43,113 nt of DNA, taken from positions 1 through 43,113 of the forward strand of contig NZ_JALBGV010000052.1 in the NCBI RefSeq assembly GCF_023006505.1, written 5' to 3'. Shown one piece after another: positions 40,835 to 43,113 of this stretch. Below the pieces are notes generated by a model. That model was given only the letters and a program-made list of their open reading frames with translations. It made no database searches and was not told where the DNA came from. The translations under genes were made by a program, and so were the position numbers. Within the stretch, counting starts at the first letter, position 1, and each line of letters opens with the position of its first letter. This DNA comes from Neorhizobium sp. SHOUNA12A (GTDB lineage Bacteria > Pseudomonadota > Alphaproteobacteria > Rhizobiales > Rhizobiaceae).

Positions 40835-41925
40835 TCGACCCTCAGCCCCGCTTTTCTTAACAAAGGCACGACGCGATCGCAGAAGAAAGGCAGCTCATAG
40901 GTGTAGTTTACGAAGGACATGGCAATGCCGGAATACCCCTGTTCGGCGATCGCGATCATGTCTTCGACGATCTTTTCCGGCGTACCGATCAACGGATAGC
41001 CACCAGCACCGCCTGCAAACCGCTTTCGATAAAGATCGTAAGCACTTTTGTCGTGCGACTGGGTGAATTCCTTCTTGCCGGCCATGTGTGCGTCGACCGC
41101 TGCGTGATCGGCCATCGTCACGGCATAACGCTCGTAATAATCCTCGGCTTCCTGCTGGGTCTCGCGGCAGACGACGTGGCAGACCGTATAGGCGCCGACG
41201 TCGCGTCCGAGCTTGTCCGCGCGGGCTTTGATGTCCTCCACGTGTTTTCCGGCCTCGGAGATCTCGGTGAATGTGGTGAACAGGTATTCGCAGTTCTTGG
41301 CCGCGAAATCCCGGCCCGGCCCGCCGAAGGCGGCATTCATGGTGACCGGCCGCGGCGACTGCAGGCTGGCTGGGCGGCTGACGACGTCCCTCAGCTTATA
41401 ATAGGTTCCGTCGTAATCGAATGGCGCGTCCGACGTATAGGCCCGCTCCATGATCTCCAGCCATTCGTCGGCCTGGTCGTAACCCTTCTCGACCAACGGC
41501 ACCCCGAACATGCCGAATTCCTTCGGGTTCCAGCCGCAGACGATATTGAGACCCGCCCGGCCGCCGCTGATATGATCGACAGTCGCCAGCGCCTTCGCCG
41601 CATAAAGCGGATGCACGAGCGGCACATGCACGGTCATGAACAGCCCGATCCGCTCGGTAACGGAAGCAAGGCCGGCCGCCCAGGTGAAGGTCTCAAAGGA
41701 CCATTCGCGCACCCGGTTCTTGCCGCCGAAACCCTTCCAGCGGGCGATCGGCAGGAAAAAGTCGAGCCCACCGCGATCGGCGATCTGCACGGCGTTGAGA
41801 TTGTCTTCCCAGCGTGCCTGCCAGCGCTCCGGCACGTCGGTAATCGCAAGCCCCCCGTCCGCATTCGGCGAAAAGACGCCGAGTTTCAGTCTGCTGGGGC
41901 CTTTCAGCGGATGCGGCTTGATCAT
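40831..41925 (-). CDS. LLM-class flavin-dependent monooxygenase, RutA-like
   Basis: A 364-aa bacterial-luciferase-fold FMN monooxygenase. Family blocks seen are LKLGVFSPN near the start, LDFFLPIARWKGFGG, the SFETFTWAAGLASVTERIG segment, VDHISGGRAGLNIVCGWNPKE, FGGPGRDFAAKNCEY and YPLIGTPEKIVEDM. The overall pattern follows RutA, which opens the uracil ring by oxygenation. Partner flavin reductase is coupled downstream. The ATG at 41925 overlaps the GntR stop by 4 bp; a long upstream continuation of the frame merely shadows the GntR gene. Substrate may be a heterocycle, sulfonate or other compound. Confidence 0.93.
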   Translation of the reverse strand: MIKPHPLKGPSRLKLGVFSPNADGGLAITDVPERWQARWEDNLNAVQIADRGGLDFFLPIARWKGFGGKNRVREWSFETFTWAAGLASVTERIGLFMTVHVPLVHPLYAAKALATVDHISGGRAGLNIVCGWNPKEFGMFGVPLVEKGYDQADEWLEIMERAYTSDAPFDYDGTYYKLRDVVSRPASLQSPRPVTMNAAFGGPGRDFAAKNCEYLFTTFTEISEAGKHVEDIKARADKLGRDVGAYTVCHVVCRETQQEAEDYYERYAVTMADHAAVDAHMAGKKEFTQSHDKSAYDLYRKRFAGGAGGYPLIGTPEKIVEDMIAIAEQGYSGIAMSFVNYTYELPFFCDRVVPLLRKAGLRVE

Positions 41926-42629
41926 GCTGTTCCTCTCTTTTGTATTCTTCTGCGAGCGGGACGCGCGGTCTCCGCCTCTTCCAACTGGCGCCGCCGGACG
42001 GAGAGGTAGGCTTCCTCCGCCGCGAACATGAAAAGCGTCATGCGGTCCTGAACCATCAGCGGGTCGTGCGCGAGGAAGGCCGCATGAATACGGGAAAGAC
42101 CGTCGATATACTGATAGGCCGTAGCCGGGTCGGCGAACGTGCCAAGCCGCACCGACTGGAAATAATCGATGAAGCGGGAAATCGTCGCCGCCATATGCGG
42201 ATTGTTGACCGCCTTGAGCCAAGCATTGCGGAAATCGACATTGGCCGCCAGCAGGGCTGGAATATCGCTCGCACCCAGCGCCAGCTCCACCCGGTTCATC
42301 GCCGCCGTGATCTCCGCCTCGATCTCGGGCGTCATGTCGCGGGCGGCACAGGCTGCGGCGCGCGGCTCGAGCTGGCGGCGCACCTCGAAAAGCCCGGAAA
42401 TGTCCTCCAGCGACAATTCCCGCACCGCAAAGCCGCGCGTCGTGCCGACCAGATACCCTTCGGAAACCAGCCGAAGCAGCGCCTCGCGCGCCGGCATGCG
42501 GGAAATACCGTGGGCATTGGCGATTTCGGTATCCACCAGGCGGTCGGTCGGCGAAACGGCGCTCCGCTGCAGCTTCAGCCGCAGATCGGCATAGATCGCA
42601 TCCACCAGATTGTCGCTCGGCTTCAACAT
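41922..42629 (-). CDS. GntR-family regulator (FadR/FCD subfamily)
   Basis: A 235-aa regulator. wHTH residues about 30-65 (TEIANAHGISRMPAREALLRL), then an FCD domain (EVRRQLEPRAAACAARD; NVDFRNAWLKAVNNPHM; YQYIDGLSRIHAAFLAHDP). The ATG at 42629 is chosen because GGAGGAG lies 7 nt upstream; an in-frame start 45 bp earlier is unsupported. It is translationally coupled to the monooxygenase gene. Two GTATAC palindromes stand between it and the divergent aldolase, probable operators. Confidence 0.92.
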   Translation of the reverse strand: MLKPSDNLVDAIYADLRLKLQRSAVSPTDRLVDTEIANAHGISRMPAREALLRLVSEGYLVGTTRGFAVRELSLEDISGLFEVRRQLEPRAAACAARDMTPEIEAEITAAMNRVELALGASDIPALLAANVDFRNAWLKAVNNPHMAATISRFIDYFQSVRLGTFADPATAYQYIDGLSRIHAAFLAHDPLMVQDRMTLFMFAAEEAYLSVRRRQLEEAETARPARRRIQKRGTA

Positions 42630-42649
42630 CGAAATCTCCTCCAAAAACC

Positions 42650-42655
42650 GTATAC
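42650..42655. promoter_or_regulatory. GTATAC site close to the GntR start
   Basis: CCGTATACTGA about 21 bp upstream of the GntR start codon, matching half or more of the palindrome at 42722-42731 (GTATACTG shared). Likely operator near the minus-strand promoter. Confidence 0.5.
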
Positions 42656-42721
42656 TGATTTTGGCAGATTTCAAGCAATTTTCGCAATAATTGCCTTTTC
42701 TCTGCGCGATATCGTTAATTG

Positions 42722-42731
42722 CAGTATACTG
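42722..42731. promoter_or_regulatory. Perfect CAGTATACTG palindrome in the divergent GntR/aldolase region
   Basis: A 10-bp perfect palindrome 74 bp from the GTATACTG copy at 42650 (start to start of GTATAC). Its position about 95 bp before the aldolase ATG and 93 bp before the GntR ATG would allow control in both directions. Confidence 0.6.
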
Positions 42732-42825
42732 TTTAATTCACTTGCAGCGTCCAGAATTTTAGGCTTAAACTTTAATTTGGCGCAGGTTTCAAAGCCGTTT
42801 CAGCAGATTTCAGAAGGTATCCCCG

Positions 42826-43113
42826 ATGAGCGACTTCCGCAGAAAATGTATCGGTCACGAGCGCGTTATCGGCACATTCGCGGCGATCCCGCATCCCGTC
42901 GCGATAGAGGTGACTGCGGCTAGCGGCCTCGACTTCATCTGCATCGACGCCGAGCATGCTCAGATCGGCCGTGAACTGATCGAAAACCTCGTCCGCGCCT
43001 CGGATGTCCATCGCGTGCCCGCCATGGTGCGCGTTCCGGGCCACGCCCCGGAATCGATAGCCGGCGTGCTGGATGCCGGAGCTGCCGGCGTGTTGGGGCC
43101 GCGCGTCTCGACC
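42826..43113 (+). CDS. HpcH/HpaI-family aldolase, N-terminal part (cut by window edge)
   Basis: The first 96 codons of a class II pyruvate-type aldolase (2-keto-3-deoxy-rhamnonate or 4-hydroxy-2-oxoheptanedioate aldolase family). Visible signature is FICIDAEHAQIG, with Glu43-His44 in the place of the catalytic histidine motif (DxEH), then PAMVRVPG with Arg69 of the substrate site. AAGGT precedes the ATG. It is divergent from the GntR-monooxygenase-reductase unit and may process its ring-opening product, releasing pyruvate or a short aldehyde. The remainder lies beyond the right edge. Confidence 0.9.
   Translation, partial: MSDFRRKCIGHERVIGTFAAIPHPVAIEVTAASGLDFICIDAEHAQIGRELIENLVRASDVHRVPAMVRVPGHAPESIAGVLDAGAAGVLGPRVST

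Noticed and set aside
40831..42687. One continuous 618-codon minus-strand frame that could suggest a large fused protein upstream of the RutA-like enzyme.
   Set aside because: The first 254 codons only shadow the GntR gene in another frame; the monooxygenase has its own ATG at 41925 overlapping the GntR stop.
1..43113. CRISPR arrays, tRNA or rRNA genes, insertion sequences, integrases or phage genes.
   Set aside because: None recognised on reading both strands: no regularly spaced repeats, no transposase or integrase motifs, no cloverleaf sequence found by eye.

Overview
The window is a GC-rich (roughly 60% by eye) chromosomal or megaplasmid segment from an alphaproteobacterium, most likely a member of the Rhizobiaceae (Rhizobium, Neorhizobium or Agrobacterium type). 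The basis is codon use, the density of solute transporters and GntR/IclR/LysR regulators, fused TRAP permeases and the yfhM-pbpC pair. I see no rRNA, tRNA, transposase, integrase or CRISPR array. It reads as a catabolic accessory region.

Layout. (1) 1-6146, minus: an envelope pair, pbpC (cut by the left edge) and an alpha-2-macroglobulin-like protein. (2) 6284-14586, minus: a tightly packed six-gene run, DctQM and DctP TRAP importer, IclR regulator, thiolase, acyl-CoA synthetase fused to two PPC/DUF296-like domains, and an SDR. A second SDR (14881-15684) lies upstream. Together they look like uptake, CoA activation and thiolytic cleavage of an organic acid. (3) 15852-18573: a DUF2239 protein, a membrane acyltransferase and a zinc-ribbon metallo-beta-lactamase-fold protein. 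(4) 18628-29920, minus: the most striking part, a methoxy-aromatic pathway. It has a LigM-type tetrahydrofolate-dependent aryl O-demethylase, a MetF-type reductase to recycle methyl-THF, a type I (VOC) extradiol dioxygenase, and GalB-, LigK/GalC- and GalD-type enzymes for 4-oxalomesaconate to pyruvate plus oxaloacetate. It also holds a DUF1932 dehydrogenase, an amidohydrolase, and GntR, IclR and double-HTH LysR regulators. (5) 30202-30855: a TerC-family membrane protein. (6) 31236-36804, minus: a complete dipeptide/oligopeptide-type ABC importer. It is divergent from a TIM-barrel epimerase (37205-38023), which is followed by a GntR regulator and a class V aminotransferase. (7) 40325-42629, minus: GntR regulator, RutA-like flavin monooxygenase and RutF-like flavin reductase, translationally coupled and divergent from an HpcH/HpaI aldolase cut by the right edge.

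Working model for region 4: vanillate and/or 3-O-methylgallate is demethylated by LigM, passing the methyl to THF; MetF returns it to the C1 pool. The resulting protocatechuate or gallate is opened by the VOC dioxygenase. The product is channelled, directly or through the DUF1932 dehydrogenase and amidohydrolase, to oxalomesaconate and then to central metabolism. The usual type II ring-cleavage genes (ligAB, desB, galA) and recognisable ligC and ligI are absent from the window, so the ring-opening step would be non-canonical. GTATAC-centred palindromes in front of the GntR gene and ligM suggest one local regulator.

Convergent gene ends carry strong hairpins, and several intergenic palindromes are candidate operators. 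All functional assignments come from reading motifs and from remembered family sequences; no database search was run.
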